This document shows positions 53,941 through 64,000 of a stretch of 64,000 bases of DNA, one piece after another. Origin of the DNA: Strigamia acuminata (taxonomy: Eukaryota; Arthropoda; Chilopoda; Geophilomorpha; Linotaeniidae); NCBI GenBank assembly GCA_949358305.1, contig OX442314.1:18531060-18595059 (forward strand), in the 5' to 3' direction. Position 1 is the stretch's first letter, and the number at the start of each line of letters is the position of its first letter. The translations under genes and the position numbers were made by a program. The notes below the pieces were generated by a model. It was not told the DNA's origin. It searched no databases and saw only the letters and a program-made list of their open reading frames with translations.

Positions 53941-56817
53941 ATGAAGATCGCATACGTATTCTATTTGTATCAATTCATAATCAACACTAAGTGCGCAAGC
54001 ATATTACCCTGTTCTACGATTTTCTGTGCAACCCGACAACCTGCGTGCATTTCACTAGACGAAACATGTTTATGCAGACAGCAAACACTACATTGTCCTA
54101 CACTCAATCCAAACGCATTCTATTTCAACTACGACCAATTCGACAATACCGTTAGTTTATTTGGACAATACGGTTTCAACACAACAGTGGGCGATGCGTT
54201 GAAGTTATGGGCTCCTTATTTCGAATCAATAACGGCACCCAGTTTGCATCTTAACGAATTTTGTGACCGTGTAAGGCAACAAGCGCCAATTGGCTGTTTA
54301 TCTACAAATCTTCAAGGTCAAGACGACTCGGTGGTTCTTGATTTCAACAGCTTCCCGATTATACATTCTATAAAAAAACTGGAACTGAATTTCGATTGCC
54401 TTCGAGATATTACTGGTGATATTAGTTCGAAACTCCCCAACTTGGAAGGCATTTCTCTAAATGGGAATTACTTCACTAAAATCCCCGATGCCATTACACA
54501 CTTAAACAACTTGAAGGGATTGAAATTGTCATCGAATTACTTAAGTAATTTATCCAGAAAAATGTTCAATAACTTTACCCAAATGCAAGAACTTTCCCTG
54601 GCCGGAAATTGCATTATATTTATACAAAACGATACATTTTACGACTTAAATCAACTGAAAATACTATCCATAAATTCTAATGGTTTGAGATCGTTACCAT
54701 CGAATTTGTTGCATACAAATTTCGACTTGAAAGCGCTTGACTTGTCGTCTAATCAATTGGAAGAAATACCCGAGAGCTTCCTTCAGAAAAATTATCTACT
54801 TGGATACTTAAATTTGAATTCCAACAAATTAAAATCGTTGAATAGAGGATTATTCTCCGCCTTAACAAAACTGAAAACATTGAAATTGCAATCCAACCGA
54901 CTGTCATCGTTATCTCCCTATTTATTCCAATTCACATCAGAACTCGAATGGATACACCTAGACTCCAACAACTTCAAAAAGATACCGAGTATTAACTTAC
55001 GAAAACACGCCGCCACGAGCATTTCCTTAACCAAAAACAACATAATGACATTGGAGTTACCCCTGACAAACCGAATACCTAACGCCAAACTCCTGGACTT
55101 GTCGTACAACTGCATTCACAAAATTATATACGAATACAACGTATCATACGAGGTTGGCCCGATTCCATTGACATTAATTGATAGTGGCGGCATTTCGGAC
55201 TTGAAATGCAGAATATGTTGCCTTCAAGATGACGTCTTCCCAGGTATTTTTGCCGATGTACGGAACTCCATTGATCTATCTGACAACATGATAACTCAAC
55301 TAAACGTGACACTAATGACTATCCACAAAAGCCCGTCACTTCTTCAGCTAGACCTTGGAAATAATTCGATCAGTAATATTGTGATTGACAAGATGTTAGC
55401 CAGAAAATTGGATGAAAATGATTTCAGCACTAAAATCGATTTGTGGTTAAATCCAATCAATTGCGACTGTAAGTTAATTCCATTATTTGAAATAGACGAA
55501 ACTAAATACGAATACAAATATAACGTACATTTTGAGATGGAAATGTTGATGTGCAAACAACCAAACGAGTTAAAAGGAAAATCGCTCGACACTGATGTGG
55601 ACTGGAGAAATCTGTCCTGCAAGTTAACACAAAATTGCCCTAGATCATGCACGTGCTTCGAGTTTACCTACAGAAACCAAATTGTAGTAAATTGCAGCCA
55701 TGCTGAGTTAACACAATTTCCACTGTATTTTGACAACACATCAAACACTTTAGTTTATGACTTGCAACATAATAACATAACTTCATTGCCTCCGAAGAAT
55801 TCTTCAATTTGGTCAAAAATACAAGAACTAAACCTTAGTCACAACAAAATCCAATCCATTGCGAATATTACCGTCACTCCCACATTAAGTCGCGTTGAAT
55901 TGAACCACAATCGTCTGACTCGTTACGAACAGTCAATCGAACATCTATTCACAATGGATAATATTTCCAGAACTGTCACGCTTTCCGGAAACCTTTGGCT
56001 GTGCAGTTGTGAGCTAACTCAAATGCGAAACATCATGATTAAAAGTCCAAGTCATTTGCTGGATCTGGATAAAATGAAATGTACATTTGAAGACTCCCTG
56101 TATGGTTTTAACGATCTCGATCAGTTTTGTCCACCAGATGTGTCGGAAGTAGACCTGGCATTGAGAGCGACATTGCCCGTCTGTGCTTTTATTATAATCT
56201 TAATAAGTGTTTTGAGTGTCATTTTTGTTCGCCGTAAATTGGAAATCCAATATTTCTTGTTTTCTAAAGGATGGTGTTTACGTTTTGTGAGTGAAGACGA
56301 TGTTGATGCTGATAAACTCTTCGATGCTTTTGTTTCTTACAGCAGTGAAGACGGTGAATGGGTTAGAGACGTCCTTGTGCAGGAATTGGAACTAAAGTCT
56401 CCATCTTACAAACTGTGTATCCACGAACGAGACTGGCCGGGCGGCGAACTAATACCGGAGCAAATCGTACGCTCAGTAAGACATAGTCGACGCACAATCA
56501 TCGTACTGACCGAGCACTTTCTCACGAGTGATTGGAGTTTGATGGAGTTTTCCGTTGCTTATCAGCAAGCTGTTAAAGATGGAATAAGACGACTTATGGT
56601 TATCATCCCCTACAAAATGCCAATCTTAGAGAATGCGCCTGATGAATTGCGTGCATTTCTTTCAACCACTACTTACATCGAAGCAAATAAACCGCACTTT
56701 TTAAGAATACTCAGACTTTCAATGCCAAGAATAAGAAAACCAAACAAAATATCACCACAATCAGCATCAATAATGTTGGAATCAGTGCAAACATCGCCAC
56801 CAGAAGGAAATCAATAA
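53941..56817 (+). CDS. Toll-like receptor 3 of the cluster, intronless
   Basis: 958 residues, ATG at 53941, very close to Toll-2 along its whole length including the leader. Signal peptide MKIAYVFYLYQFIINTKC, LRR block, first cap (NPINCDCKL), LRRNT-type cap (CPRSCTC), second LRR block, second cap (NLWLCSCEL), membrane segment about 744-764, TIR from about 793 with FDAFVSYS and ERDWPGGELI. The tail extends past ESV to EGNQ. Compared with Toll-2 it has a few extra residues (YEYNVSYEVGP region) in the ectodomain. Product of the tandem duplication whose seam lies at 52495. Confidence 0.95.
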   Translation: MKIAYVFYLYQFIINTKCASILPCSTIFCATRQPACISLDETCLCRQQTLHCPTLNPNAFYFNYDQFDNTVSLFGQYGFNTTVGDALKLWAPYFESITAPSLHLNEFCDRVRQQAPIGCLSTNLQGQDDSVVLDFNSFPIIHSIKKLELNFDCLRDITGDISSKLPNLEGISLNGNYFTKIPDAITHLNNLKGLKLSSNYLSNLSRKMFNNFTQMQELSLAGNCIIFIQNDTFYDLNQLKILSINSNGLRSLPSNLLHTNFDLKALDLSSNQLEEIPESFLQKNYLLGYLNLNSNKLKSLNRGLFSALTKLKTLKLQSNRLSSLSPYLFQFTSELEWIHLDSNNFKKIPSINLRKHAATSISLTKNNIMTLELPLTNRIPNAKLLDLSYNCIHKIIYEYNVSYEVGPIPLTLIDSGGISDLKCRICCLQDDVFPGIFADVRNSIDLSDNMITQLNVTLMTIHKSPSLLQLDLGNNSISNIVIDKMLARKLDENDFSTKIDLWLNPINCDCKLIPLFEIDETKYEYKYNVHFEMEMLMCKQPNELKGKSLDTDVDWRNLSCKLTQNCPRSCTCFEFTYRNQIVVNCSHAELTQFPLYFDNTSNTLVYDLQHNNITSLPPKNSSIWSKIQELNLSHNKIQSIANITVTPTLSRVELNHNRLTRYEQSIEHLFTMDNISRTVTLSGNLWLCSCELTQMRNIMIKSPSHLLDLDKMKCTFEDSLYGFNDLDQFCPPDVSEVDLALRATLPVCAFIIILISVLSVIFVRRKLEIQYFLFSKGWCLRFVSEDDVDADKLFDAFVSYSSEDGEWVRDVLVQELELKSPSYKLCIHERDWPGGELIPEQIVRSVRHSRRTIIVLTEHFLTSDWSLMEFSVAYQQAVKDGIRRLMVIIPYKMPILENAPDELRAFLSTTTYIEANKPHFLRILRLSMPRIRKPNKISPQSASIMLESVQTSPPEGNQ

Positions 56818-57315
56818 CGTCAATCACAACAAAAGTACTAATTCAAAGTTCAAAATTTCCCCTTAACTTCGTCCCAAAAACCACAATAATAAATCAACAA
56901 GAATTAAATTTCTCAATTTGAAACAACAATCCGCATGTTATGACACAATGTGATGATACAGTTGCGCGTCTTCGTTTGTGTACAACCACCTAAAGTTATT
57001 AGCCTCAATGAGCACAAAAATAATTAAGCATTTCATCCTGTAACTAACAAACAAACTGTTAGTAGTTTTATTATGAAAACGTGTGTAATTCTCGAGCGTG
57101 CTTTTGTATTGTTGGACGATACGAACATTTGTAAACACATTTCGCTTCATGTTCAAACTTCCATCTTGTGTCGTCTATTTATTCAGTCTTACACAAACTC
57201 CCAAGATATTTTTTTTTCATACATTTGCCAAACCTAATATTTTGATTTTAGTTTCCGTCACAATGGTGGTAGTGGTGATGTCCTCGAAGACGTAGTTCTA
57301 CGTAAAATAATCTCA
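56818..57315. other. Spacer downstream of Toll-3
   Basis: About 500 bases with no gene or repeat that I recognise; the minus-strand frame at 56938-57156 is featureless. Confidence 0.45.
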
Positions 57316-57470
57316 TCTCATAAGAAAATTTAGACGCTCAATGCCAAAATTAACAACTGAATAAATATATTTTATCACATTGTATCAAAATTATTATTAT
57401 TATGCAATGTTTCACATACTTCTGTACCTTACTACACTTACATCATTTGTAATAAAATTTCCCACACTTA
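57316..57470 (+). pseudogene. Older relict of a Toll-1-type 3' end
   Basis: CATAAGAAAATTTAGACGCT followed by CAATGCCAA and a terminal ACTGAATAAATATATTTTAT corresponds, with substitutions, to the last codons, stop and downstream bases of Toll-1 (about 44438-44500) and of the relict at 53577-53640, followed by an ATTATTATT/CAATGTTTCACATACTT stretch that also matches. Only the last few dozen bases of coding sequence remain. It points to an earlier duplication that produced Toll-4. Confidence 0.65.
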
Positions 57471-57781
57471 GCGAAAGATATCACTCATGATTGCAAGAAA
57501 AAAGTGACCATGAACAAAAAAAATTTGATGAAATTAATAACATTCTATTGTCCAAAGATAAAAATTTTCAGAAAAGAATAAATTTACCATTAATTATACA
57601 ATTTCCGCAACAACAAAAAATTTCTCAGAAATATTTCTTTTGTCGTTGCTTGTGCGAATTAGCCGTAAAAAACGCAGAAACCGTAAACCACTTTGTATCG
57701 CCAGATTTCTACAAGCTGCAAGATGTATACACTCCAATTTTAAGACTCCCTTGAGGTAATTTATCCTGAATATTGGCAAAA

Positions 57782-60652
57782 ATGAAGATCGCATATTTTT
57801 TTTATCTTTATCAATTCATAATCAACACCATGTGCAAAAGTGAACTCTGTTCCACAATTTTCTGTGCAACCCGACAACCTGCGTGCATTTCATTAGACGA
57901 AACATGTTCCTGCAAGCACCAAAAACTGCACTGTCCTAATCTCAATTCAAACGCATTCGGTTTTGATTACGACAAATTCGATAACACGTTTGGTTTATTT
58001 GGACAACTTGGTTTCAACACAACAGTGAGCGATGCATTAAAGTTATGGACTCCTTATTTCGCTTCAATAACAGTTCCGTATTTGAATTTAAACAATTTTT
58101 GTGACCGTGTAAAGCAACCAGCGCCTCTTGGATGTACATCTACAAATCTTCAAGGTCAAGACGACTCGCTAATTCTTGATTTCAATTCTTTCCCAATCAT
58201 ACATTCTATAAAAACATTGCAACTGGGTTTCGATTGCCTTCGAGATGTTACTGGTGATATTAGTTCGAAACTCCCGAACTTGGAAGTCATTTCTCTACTA
58301 GGAAATCACTTCACTAAAATTCCCGACGCCATTAAAAACTTAAACAGCTTGAAGGAATTGATATTGTCAACTAATTTCTTAAGTAAATTATCCAGAAATA
58401 TGTTCAGTAACCTAACCCATCTGCAACAACTTTTCCTGAACGAAAACTGCATTGAATCGTTACCAAACGATACATTTCACGACTTATTTCAACTGAGACT
58501 GCTGTCCATGAATTCTAATGGTTTGAAATCGTTACCATCGAATTTGCTGCATCGAAATTTCGACCTAACAACGCTTGACTTGTCAATGAATGAATTGGAA
58601 GAAATGCCCGTCAACTTCCTTCAGAAAAATGACAAACTTGTACACTTGACGTTGCATTCCAACAAAATAAAATCGTTAAACACCAGTGTATTTTCCGCAT
58701 TAAGAAAACTAAAAAACTTAAACTTGGAACACAATCGATTAGCATCGTTATCTCCTTATTTATTCCAATTCACATCAGATCTCGAATCGGTGAACTTGAA
58801 CTTCAACAACTTCACACGGATTCCGACTATATTCTTACGAAAACACGACGCTGCGAGCATCTACTTAACCAGAAACAACATAACAACATTGGATTTGCCC
58901 CTAACGAGCCGAATACCCAACGCCAAATTCCTAGACCTGTCGTATAACTGCATTCACAAAATTGAACTTAACGACTATGAGGTTAGCCCGATTCCACAAA
59001 CATTAATTGATGGTGGTGGCATTGTGGACTTGAGATGTAGAACATGTTGCCTTAAAGATGACATTTTTCCAGACATTTTGACCGGCATGCGGAAACGAAT
59101 AGATATATCTTACAACATGATAACACAATTGAACGTGACACTTGTGAATTTACACAAAAGCTCGTCACTTTTAAACCTAGACATTGGAAATAATTCGATC
59201 AGTAATATCCTGATTGACAAGACAGCTGAAAAATTGAATGAAGATGATCGCAGGCTTGCAATCGATTTGTGGTTAAATCCAATCAATTGCGATTGCAAGT
59301 CAATTCCATTATTTGAAGTACTCTATTTGAAAAAATTCGATTATCCCGTAAAATTCGATTCAGAATTTATGTGGTGTAACCAACCAAACGAGTTACGAGG
59401 AAAATTGCTCGAAACTGTGGACTGGAGAAATCTGTACTGCAAGTTTACACAAAATTGCCCTAAATCATGCAGGTGTGTCAATTTTACCTACAAAAACCGA
59501 ATTGTAGTGAATTGCAGCCACGCTGAGCTAACACAATTTCCACTGTATTTTGACAACACATCAAACACTATAGTTTTTGACTTGCAACATAATAACATAA
59601 CTTCATTGCCTCCGAAAAATTCTTCAATTTGGTCAAAAATACAAGAACTAAACCTTAGTCACAACAAAATCCAAACCATTGCGAATATTACCGTCACTCC
59701 CACATTAAGTCGAATTGAATTGAACAACAATCATCTGACTCGTTACGAACAGTCAATCAGACATCTATTCACAATGGATAATATTTCCAGAACTGTCACT
59801 CTTTCCGGAAACCTTTGGCTGTGCAGTTGTGAGCTAACTCAAATGCGAAACATCATGATTAAAAGTCCAAGTCGTTTGTTGGATCTGGATAAAATGAAAT
59901 GTACATTTGAAGACTCCCTATATGGTTTTAACGATCTCGATCAGTTTTGTCCACCAGACTTGTCGGAAGTAGACCTGGCATTGAGAGCGATATTGCCCGT
60001 CTGTGCTTTTATTATAATCTTAATAAGTGTTTTGAGTGTCATTTTTGTTCGCCGTAAATTGGAAATCCAATATTTCTTGTTTTCTAAAGGATGGTGTTTA
60101 CGTTTTGTGAGTGAAGACGATGTTGATGCTGATAAACTCTTCGATGCTTTTGTTTCTTACAGCAGTGAAGACGGTGAATGGGTTAGAGACGTCCTTGTGC
60201 AGGAATTGGAACTAAAGTCTCCATCTTACAAGCTGTGTATCCACGAACGAGACTGGCCGGGCGGCGAACTAATACCGGAGCAAATCGTACGCTCAGTAAG
60301 ACATAGCCGACGCACAATCATCGTACTGACCGAGCACTTTCTCACGAGTGATTGGAGTTTGATGGAGTTTTCCGTGGCTTATCAGCAAGCTGTTAAAGAT
60401 GGAATAAGACGACTTATGGTTATCATCCCCTACAAAATGCCAATCTTAGAGAATGCGCCTGATGAATTGCGTGCATTTCTTTCAACCACTACTTACATCG
60501 AAGCAAATAAACCGCACTTTTTAAAAATACTCAGACGTTCAATGCCAAGAATCCGAACAAAAAACGACACATCACCATCACCATCAGCATCAATATTATT
60601 GGAATCGGTGCAATCTTCGCCACCAGAGGGCAGTTTTTCTAATTATTGTTAA
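57782..60652 (+). CDS. Toll-like receptor 4 of the cluster, intronless
   Basis: 956 residues from the ATG at 57782; an in-frame TTG lies nine bases upstream but the ATG matches the paralogues. Signal peptide MKIAYFFYLYQFIINTMC, LRR block, first cap (NPINCDCKS), LRRNT-type cap (CPKSCRC), second LRR block, second cap, membrane segment about 740-760, TIR from about 790 (FDAFVSYSSEDGEWV, ERDWPGGELI). The N-terminal ectodomain differs clearly from Toll-2 and Toll-3, whereas from the second LRR block to the TIR it is nearly identical, as if that part had been homogenised. The tail extends to FSNYC. Confidence 0.95.
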   Translation: MKIAYFFYLYQFIINTMCKSELCSTIFCATRQPACISLDETCSCKHQKLHCPNLNSNAFGFDYDKFDNTFGLFGQLGFNTTVSDALKLWTPYFASITVPYLNLNNFCDRVKQPAPLGCTSTNLQGQDDSLILDFNSFPIIHSIKTLQLGFDCLRDVTGDISSKLPNLEVISLLGNHFTKIPDAIKNLNSLKELILSTNFLSKLSRNMFSNLTHLQQLFLNENCIESLPNDTFHDLFQLRLLSMNSNGLKSLPSNLLHRNFDLTTLDLSMNELEEMPVNFLQKNDKLVHLTLHSNKIKSLNTSVFSALRKLKNLNLEHNRLASLSPYLFQFTSDLESVNLNFNNFTRIPTIFLRKHDAASIYLTRNNITTLDLPLTSRIPNAKFLDLSYNCIHKIELNDYEVSPIPQTLIDGGGIVDLRCRTCCLKDDIFPDILTGMRKRIDISYNMITQLNVTLVNLHKSSSLLNLDIGNNSISNILIDKTAEKLNEDDRRLAIDLWLNPINCDCKSIPLFEVLYLKKFDYPVKFDSEFMWCNQPNELRGKLLETVDWRNLYCKFTQNCPKSCRCVNFTYKNRIVVNCSHAELTQFPLYFDNTSNTIVFDLQHNNITSLPPKNSSIWSKIQELNLSHNKIQTIANITVTPTLSRIELNNNHLTRYEQSIRHLFTMDNISRTVTLSGNLWLCSCELTQMRNIMIKSPSRLLDLDKMKCTFEDSLYGFNDLDQFCPPDLSEVDLALRAILPVCAFIIILISVLSVIFVRRKLEIQYFLFSKGWCLRFVSEDDVDADKLFDAFVSYSSEDGEWVRDVLVQELELKSPSYKLCIHERDWPGGELIPEQIVRSVRHSRRTIIVLTEHFLTSDWSLMEFSVAYQQAVKDGIRRLMVIIPYKMPILENAPDELRAFLSTTTYIEANKPHFLKILRRSMPRIRTKNDTSPSPSASILLESVQSSPPEGSFSNYC

Positions 60653-60999
60653 TGGGACTAAATTCTAAGTCAATTATGTTAATCACTAAAGTAATTCAAA
60701 ATTTAAAATTCCCCATTAACTTTGGCCTACATCAATAATAAATCAACAAGAAAAAACAGTTAAACATAAAATTTTAAAAAAAATTACGGAGTACTCAATT
60801 TTTATTACATTTATGTCCCACACAACAAAAATAATTTTTTCTTTGCACCAGAAGACAGCATTGTGTCGCAAATAAAAATGCATTTTGGGTAAAATTCAAC
60901 GTATTAAAGTAAACGCAAGCCAAACCTCTTGTAAAATATTCTCAAAATTTATACAATAAACATTTGTTCATTAATACCGCAACAACAAAATTAAAAAGT
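60653..60999. other. Spacer between Toll-4 and family member F
   Basis: About 350 bases. The first part resembles the 3' flank of Toll-3 (AATTCAAA...TTAACTT...AATAAATCAACAAGAA); the rest should contain the promoter of F. No other element. Confidence 0.5.
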
Positions 61000-63061
61000 A
61001 TGAAATTCATCCAATTGATCAGAGAACCGGGTGAGACTCCATACGACACAATAGTGCGTTTAGGTTGTGGGCCTAACTTTGTACTTAACCAACTGGACAC
61101 ATTTGAATCGATGATCAAACAACAAGTATTAAAATAAAGCAACAACTAACCTTAAACAATGTCTTCTAACTAAAACCACTTCATTTTGCAGGGTTTGACA
61201 TTTTGGTTCCGGTTTTGGTTAACCTTTTGTTTCGATCCAGGTTGTGAAAACCTAAAAATGGTAAGAAAAATTGCAATTTAGTGACTGCAAGTCTTAAAGA
61301 GTCGAAACGTCACTGTTCATTTGGTAAATAAGTCATTTCATGTTATTTAACACGTGTAGATTCAAGAAAAATGGTCCCATGTGACAACAAATGTTAAAAT
61401 TGAAATCCACAAAGAATTTTTACAAGGTCTTTACAAACTTTTATAAAATATTTATACATTACTGTATTAATTTTCTATTTAATAGGTTCAGTAGACGATG
61501 CAATAAAGTATAGTTTGGACACAGCCATCATGTGTCTTAGAAATAAAAGTATACACATCATATATTTTATGAATACGAGATCTTTTCTAAAATCACGCAT
61601 TATGTTTTCCTCAGAAAAAAATATAGTTTCACAAACAAATGCGATGAAGCATTTGTTTTCCGATGTAGTAAGTACAGTAAGTTGTGTGCTCTGGACATAA
61701 ACCCCAAAGCCCAGCTGAGTCTGGTCGAGCGAGCACAAACTGTTGTAAAGATTCATTGGGTTTGGGTTGGGCCTGAGCTGTTCCGTCTGAATTAGAAGCC
61801 GTCAGGATAACATGTCCAGACCACTCAGCTTACAATAGCTGCATTAAAAAATAAAAATACAATTTTAGTTTAAGTAGTGTATTTTAAGTTTAAATTTTGA
61901 TATATTATATACAATATAATTATAAATAAATAATTAATATAATTTGATTTAATTTAATAAATAAGACAGGAAATGATGTCATTTTTGTTTTAAAATTGAA
62001 GTAAAACACAAAATATTTTAATTTTTGAACCTGATGCGTAGTTTCAAATTTAGCATCAAGATACCAGGCGTGAACTGTAGTGTGCTTAATGACAAATCCA
62101 CCATTGGTTATGCCTATATTTTTTTTAATCCACCATTGTTTTATTATTTTAGTTACACGAATGTATGATAATGGCGTTCGGAGCCTCGCTTTGTGAAGTT
62201 TTCTACAAATGGCTCTCAGCTCCGCAAATGGATGAAACGTGTGATAATTATTGGAAAGTTCCAGAGAACTACTTGGATTCAACTTTTGAACCTAAGGAAT
62301 TAGAGATGTATTTAGTTGAATACTGGGAAGATAATTTAGTTACGCTTTTCGGAGTACGGTTAAGAAATGTGCCATGGGTGTTACGACTGATATACAAGAA
62401 TAAAGAGAGCAATATTGAGACTGAAAATGAAGATGTTGTGAACCTAGACGAATACGTTTATTTAACACCATACCTCAAGCTCATAACTCAGATCACAAAA
62501 TCGATGAAAAATAACTCCGACGAACGGCGATTAGAGATAAATAAAGCGGATGAATTACCAAACATGGGCAAAATTTGGAGCGACGGTAAACTATCGAGCG
62601 AAATGGAACAAGTTTATTTAAAAACAACTAATGTCATATCCACGCGGTTTCGAAAACTCTACAATCGAAAGAAAAATAGTAAAAGCAATGTTGACGAGAT
62701 CGAACAAAAACAAACGACTAGTCCGATAAATGAAGCGCTGGTGTGTGGCTTATGTTTAGGCGAGTTAGATGTTTTGACAAACGATATGAGAAAGTGCAAA
62801 CGGTCAGTTTTCTTATTGCCAAATGCAAAATTTATATTAAAACAATTCTTTTTAGATGCGTGGATGAACATTGGGTACATCCACGATATTACTGTTCGGA
62901 TACCTGCCAGAGTAAGTACTACAGTAAAAGTTTGTGGATTTCAGAAATGTGGCCTGTCGTCCCAACTCCTAACTCAATACTGAATTTAATTTGTTCTAGT
63001 GGAAGACTGGTTTCTGCACCACCAAAAAGAGCATGCTACCTGCATGCAGAAGAAGCTTTAA
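61000..63061 (+). CDS. MYND-like finger family, member F (complete)
   Basis: Family not recognised. Exons: 61000-61125, 61192-61260, 61360-61426, 61486-61548, 61615-61667, 62153-62802, 62856-62911, 63000-63061; 382 codons including stop, in frame, 381 residues. N-terminal block: LGCGPNFVLN, LTFWFRFWLTFCFDPGC. Middle block: CMIMAFGASLCEVFYKWL, NYWKVPENYL, VPWVLRL. Finger: CGLC, RKCKRC, YYCSDTCQ, EDWFLHHQKEH. Exons six and seven of the other members are one exon here. The 485-base fifth intron holds a diverged MITE end (62047-62068) and a possible inverted repeat (61689-61835). It shows that the family continues on the far side of the Toll cluster. Confidence 0.75.
62035..62090. repeat. Diverged MITE end in an intron of member F
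   Basis: AATTTAGCATCAAGATAC at 62049-62066 equals the right arm of the palindromic MITE at 21068-21218; similarity continues on both sides (GATGCGTAG before, GGCGTGAACT after). Only one arm is recognisable. Confidence 0.55.
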
Positions 63062-63519
63062 GAAAATATCGTGACCAATTTTTTTAATTTAAAAATGGTA
63101 TACTTAAAAGTTTATACGTCTATGTGGCAACGCCATAAAAAAGTAATTGCATTGAAAGTTGAGCCCTTAATCCAATAACCAAAATATATTTTTAAGTGTA
63201 TTAAAATTGTTTTTCGTATTTTAAAAGAACATTTAATTATTCATAATAGCACATCAAATCACTTGACAGACATATTCAGCAATTTTAGCTTCAATTCAAA
63301 CAAGAAATTATTGCTGTATTACAGCTACAACATTAAAATACACGATTACAAGCAAGACTTGACCTCCACCCACCTCCACAAGACATAACAAAAACTCAAT
63401 ATTCTACATAGAGACGCAATCAAACGCTTTTAACCAAACAATGTTGTTTGCAATTGTTACACACATTACCCTATTTTTTATTTTACTTAAAAATTTCCAA
63501 GTTAAAGTAGAAATTCAAA
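63062..63519. other. Spacer between members F and G
   Basis: About 460 bases, AT-rich, presumed terminator of F and promoter of G; nothing else seen. Confidence 0.5.
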
Positions 63520-64000
63520 ATGAAGTTTATAGATATATCAAACGATTGCGACCATTGCTCATGGGATATAATAGAAAAACATGGATGCGGGCCGAATTTT
63601 TTACTGAATAGGCAAGAAGAATTTGAATCAATGATAAAGGACCAAGTACTATTACATATCAAGTTTGATATAAAATTTTCTAATGATCATACAATTTTCC
63701 ATTTTTAGGGTTTTGTATTTTGGTTTAGATTTTGGTTAACTTTTTCTTTTGAGCCTGGTTGTTGTGAACTGAAAGAAGTATGACTAAACTTATAAAATAA
63801 CAACTCTATAGAATAAAATCATAACAAATTAGATACAAAACGAATGGTTTGAAGCTAAACACGCGGCCAATATATTTATTCATCAACAATTCTTACAAGG
63901 TGAATACTCGACGCATTTGCGATCTAAGTCTTACATTAATATCACACATTTAAGGTTCGGCACAAGATGCTATAACATATTGCCTAGGCAAAGTAATCCA
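63520..64000 (+). CDS. MYND-like finger family, member G (5' part, runs off the window)
   Basis: Family not recognised. Exons visible: 63520-63645, 63709-63777, 63833-63899 and the start of a fourth from 63955, with the same sizes (126, 69, 67) and phases as in the other members. N-terminal block: HGCGPNFLLNR, VFWFRFWLTFSFEPGC. The middle block and finger lie beyond the right edge, so intactness is unknown. It indicates that the family array continues. Confidence 0.72.

Overview
The window looks like nuclear DNA of an invertebrate animal, most probably an arthropod. It is AT-rich, its genes have short GT-AG introns, it carries the first coding exon of a metabotropic glutamate receptor, a tandem cluster of intronless Toll receptors with the protostome type of ectodomain (two LRR blocks separated by paired cysteine caps), and two Ty1/copia retrotransposons primed by initiator-Met tRNA. 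The species cannot be named from the sequence alone.

Layout. (1) 1-600, minus strand: 5' coding exon of a metabotropic glutamate receptor that continues off the left edge. (2) About 0.6-28 kb: gene-poor DNA holding non-autonomous DNA transposons (two with perfect 8-bp target duplications, one Tc1/mariner-like, several with long terminal inverted repeats), tRNA-like repeats, a perfect 4 x 50 bp tandem repeat, and a complete copia element with identical LTRs and one open 1366-codon gag-pol (13487-18260). (3) 28.3-40.3 kb, plus strand: five tandem members (A-E) of a multi-exon gene family I do not recognise. Each has a Trp/Phe-rich N-terminal block, a middle block around MAFG.ALC.VF..W, and (except B) a C-terminal MYND-like zinc finger. 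(4) 41.8-60.7 kb, plus strand: four Toll-like receptor genes, with a second copia element (44618-49418, minus strand) in the first spacer, a truncated TIR relict split by a solo-LTR-like insertion in the second, and a smaller relict before the fourth gene. (5) 61.0-64.0 kb: two more members (F and the truncated G) of the same zinc-finger family.

How it fits together. The unrecognised family brackets the Toll cluster on both sides in one orientation. Members show birth-and-death features: A has a one-base frameshift in the finger, C has a scrambled finger, and B has replaced the finger by nine-residue repeats plus a C-terminal membrane segment. Tolls 2-4 are nearly identical from the second LRR block through the TIR domain, while the N-terminal ectodomain of Toll-4 diverges. 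The spacers keep the seam of a tandem duplication, and one spacer preserves the unoccupied target site of the second copia element. A role of the new family in immunity is inferred only from this neighbourhood.

Exon models for the new family rest on splice signals, conserved intron phases and reading-frame closure that I checked by hand. No transcript data or database search was available.
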